Part shown: positions 62,305 through 64,000 of the stretch, piece by piece
How positions within the stretch are numbered: position 1 is the first letter of the stretch
Layout: the number at the start of each line of letters is the position of its first letter
Assembly (NCBI RefSeq): GCF_008831285.2
Contig: NC_045138.2
Location: forward strand, 27,871,934 to 27,935,933
Reading direction: 5' to 3'
DNA from: Nymphaea colorata
Taxonomy: Eukaryota; Streptophyta; Magnoliopsida; Nymphaeales; Nymphaeaceae
Length of the DNA stretch: 64,000 nt
Made by a program: the position numbers and the translations under genes
The notes under the pieces: model-generated
Seen by the model: only the letters and a program-made list of their open reading frames with translations
What the model was told of the DNA's origin: nothing
The model's database searches: none

Positions 62305-64000
62305 TTACCGTGCTGAAGGATAAACAATAGAATCCAAGTTCAGATCAGCACCACCACTTAATGATACTGATCTTGGCATTGATCCACTGGATGGACTTCT
62401 TTTCACTCGGTGAGTTTCGATGTTCATGGCCTCCATCAGTTCATTCACAACCTCTGTCATGGTAGGCCTTGCGATTGCCTTGTCTGCAGTGCACGACAGT
62501 GCCGTGTCTGCAACCTTCCACATGGAAACGGTATCATAGGAGCCTTGCAGCCTTGGATCTACTATGCTGGCAATTTCTCCTCTCACAATTTTGGGCGTCA
62601 CCCATTGAAGGATGTGAACTCGGTTTGATCCCAGAGTGAATATAGCATGCCTACCAGTGATGAGTTCAAACAGGACTACCCCAAAGCTGTACACATCACT
62701 CTTTTCTGTAAGTTTGCTTGTGTTGTAGTACCTATAACAGAAAGGAGAAAGTTGAGCAACAGACATCCAAGTTATATGTGTGTGTTGCATGAGCAAGAGA
62801 GAGAGCCGATAAAATGAAAATGCATAATAAAATTTGGGGACAAGAAGTCTCCTAGATACAAGAACAAACCACATGAGAGAGAGAGAGAGAGAGAGAGATA
62901 TTTGAACATACTCAGGGTCTATATATCCAGGTGTCCCAGCGACTGCTGTTGACATATGCGTAATATCATCTTTAATACCGGTTTTTGATAAGCCAAAATC
63001 TGCCAATTTTGCTTCCAGATTACTATCTAATAGGATGTTAGTGGTCTTGACATCTCTGTGTACTATGGGCGGCCTGCATCCTGAGTGGAGATATTCAAGG
63101 GCTGCATTCCAAAATATTCCAATTCACATATATATCCAGATGTGGATAATGAAATCTAAGAGTTGGATATATTTTAGTCAAACCTGCAGCAACATTGAGA
63201 GCTATTTGCAATCTTTGCTTCCAATCTGGTGTATATGTTTCCTCTGCAAGAAGGGTTTAAACCATTTTTAGTCAAATCTCTCTGTGTACACGCGAATGCG
63301 CACTCTTCTTTTGCCTTTTCCGCTGAAATTGGGGAGACGGCTGAGGAACAAGTGCAACAGGGGATAATATCTAACATTTTATTATGGGGAACATGTGGGA
63401 CAATAAACATTCATCCTCAAGGACAGCAAGTTCCGACATGCTTGAAGAACCCGTTGGTGAAGTTTGCCCCACTCCAAAAGTATATATATCAGCATGTTTA
63501 ATAAGCTTGAGCAGAATATACAGTTTATGTTTTACAGAGTACCTGAGAGTAGCTCCCGAAGATTGCCTCTTTCCATGTACTCATAGACTAAGATCAATTT
63601 CTCATCTTCGTCACAGAAGCCAACAAAAGATGCCAAGTACTTGTGGTGAACTTTCATTAAGAGCTCAACCTGGGGTGGCAGGCAACAATTCGTTGTGGGC
63701 AGTTATTAATACATTTCCCCCTATGCATTGGCAATAAAACTTGGATCTTTTGCCTTGAGAAGGAAAAATAAAAAAGAGATTATTTTAGCGTACACACCTC
63801 AGCAGTATATTCCTTGATTCCTTGTGGAAGAGATCTTGTCATTGTCTTAACTGCAACTTCCTTGCCATCTCTTAGAAGTCCATAATAAACACTACCATAT
63901 CCTCCTTTGCCTATAGCTTTCTGAAAATCATTGGTGATGTGCGCAATTTCTGCATATGAGAAAGTGCGGCCTCTTCCTTCAACTCTTTTATTTTGTGGGA
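62305..64000 (-). CDS. Gene G: 3' part of an E-like receptor kinase, intact in the window
   Basis: On the minus strand the exons are: exon 9 from beyond the window end to 63798, exon 10 63669-63543, exon 11 63243-63184, exon 12 63101-62912, exon 13 62731-62305. They carry GT-AG borders and join in one open frame. The peptide covers the kinase from RTFSYAEIAHITNDF through [53 protein letters not shown] and VDPRLQGS to the terminal YPSAR. Exon 11 is 60 nt against 69 in E. The C-terminal tail style and lack of a proline-rich stretch place G with E and F. It is transcribed towards F. The ectodomain lies outside the window, so completeness cannot be judged. Confidence 0.9.
62795..62899. repeat. 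GAGAGA-GCCGATAAAATG dispersed repeat in intron 12 of G
   Basis: The same core as at 20518-20725 is present: GAGAGAGCCGATAAAATG, then AAAATTTGGGGACAAGAAG and TCTCCTAGATACAAGAAC, ending in a GA run (62875-62899). Confidence 0.65.

Overview
This is nuclear DNA from a flowering plant. The genes have many short exons with GT-AG introns in AT-rich DNA, the intergenic space is full of AT, GA and CA microsatellites and small transposable elements, and the protein family (malectin-like leucine-rich-repeat receptor kinases, the LRR-RLK I group) is plant-specific. I cannot name the species.

Layout. The window is a tandem cluster of seven related receptor-kinase loci, called A to G here. A (788-8582, +) and B (11536-19267, +) are near-identical neighbours, each with 13 exons that join into an open frame of 897 codons. 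C (24711-35024, +) is a third, more diverged member of the same set; all 13 exons and splice sites survive, but an 8-bp deletion at the start of exon 3 breaks the frame. D (36644-43028, +) is a badly decayed copy of another lineage and carries exon 10 twice. E (45910-52398, +) is an intact 13-exon gene of 889 codons in a second subfamily. F (exon-1 relic near 54.5 kb, body to 60869, +) is a decayed relative of E. G (62305 to beyond the window end, -) is an intact 3' part of an E-like gene facing F tail to tail. An orphan kinase exon fragment on the minus strand lies at about 44.0 kb.

A, B and C share flanking as well as genic sequence, so the cluster grew by unequal duplication of a unit of roughly 9-12 kb. 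All copies share one exon plan: signal peptide (exon 1), malectin-like domain (exons 2-3), a linker with the WEG/WDG-x-x-C motif (exon 4), three LRRs (exons 5-7), membrane span (exon 8), and an intracellular RD-type Ser/Thr kinase (exons 9-13). Proteins of this type sit in the plasma membrane and couple an extracellular carbohydrate- or peptide-sensing ectodomain to kinase signalling; the ligands of these copies cannot be read from sequence.

Mobile DNA explains most of the rest. I find a complete 450-bp TRIM retrotransposon (44585-45034) with LTRs, primer-binding site, purine tract and GTAAC target duplications; relatives of it at the window start and near 53.6 kb; a TG...CA insertion with GCAGT duplications in intron 1 of C, and a related insertion in F; a hAT-like miniature element (21966-22228); a LINE fragment (20228-20513); and a roughly 2.25-kb insertion in intron 10 of C that carries an internally deleted copy of what looks like a Cgr1/CCDC86-type rRNA-processing gene. 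I saw no tRNA, rRNA, CRISPR or bacterial-style system.
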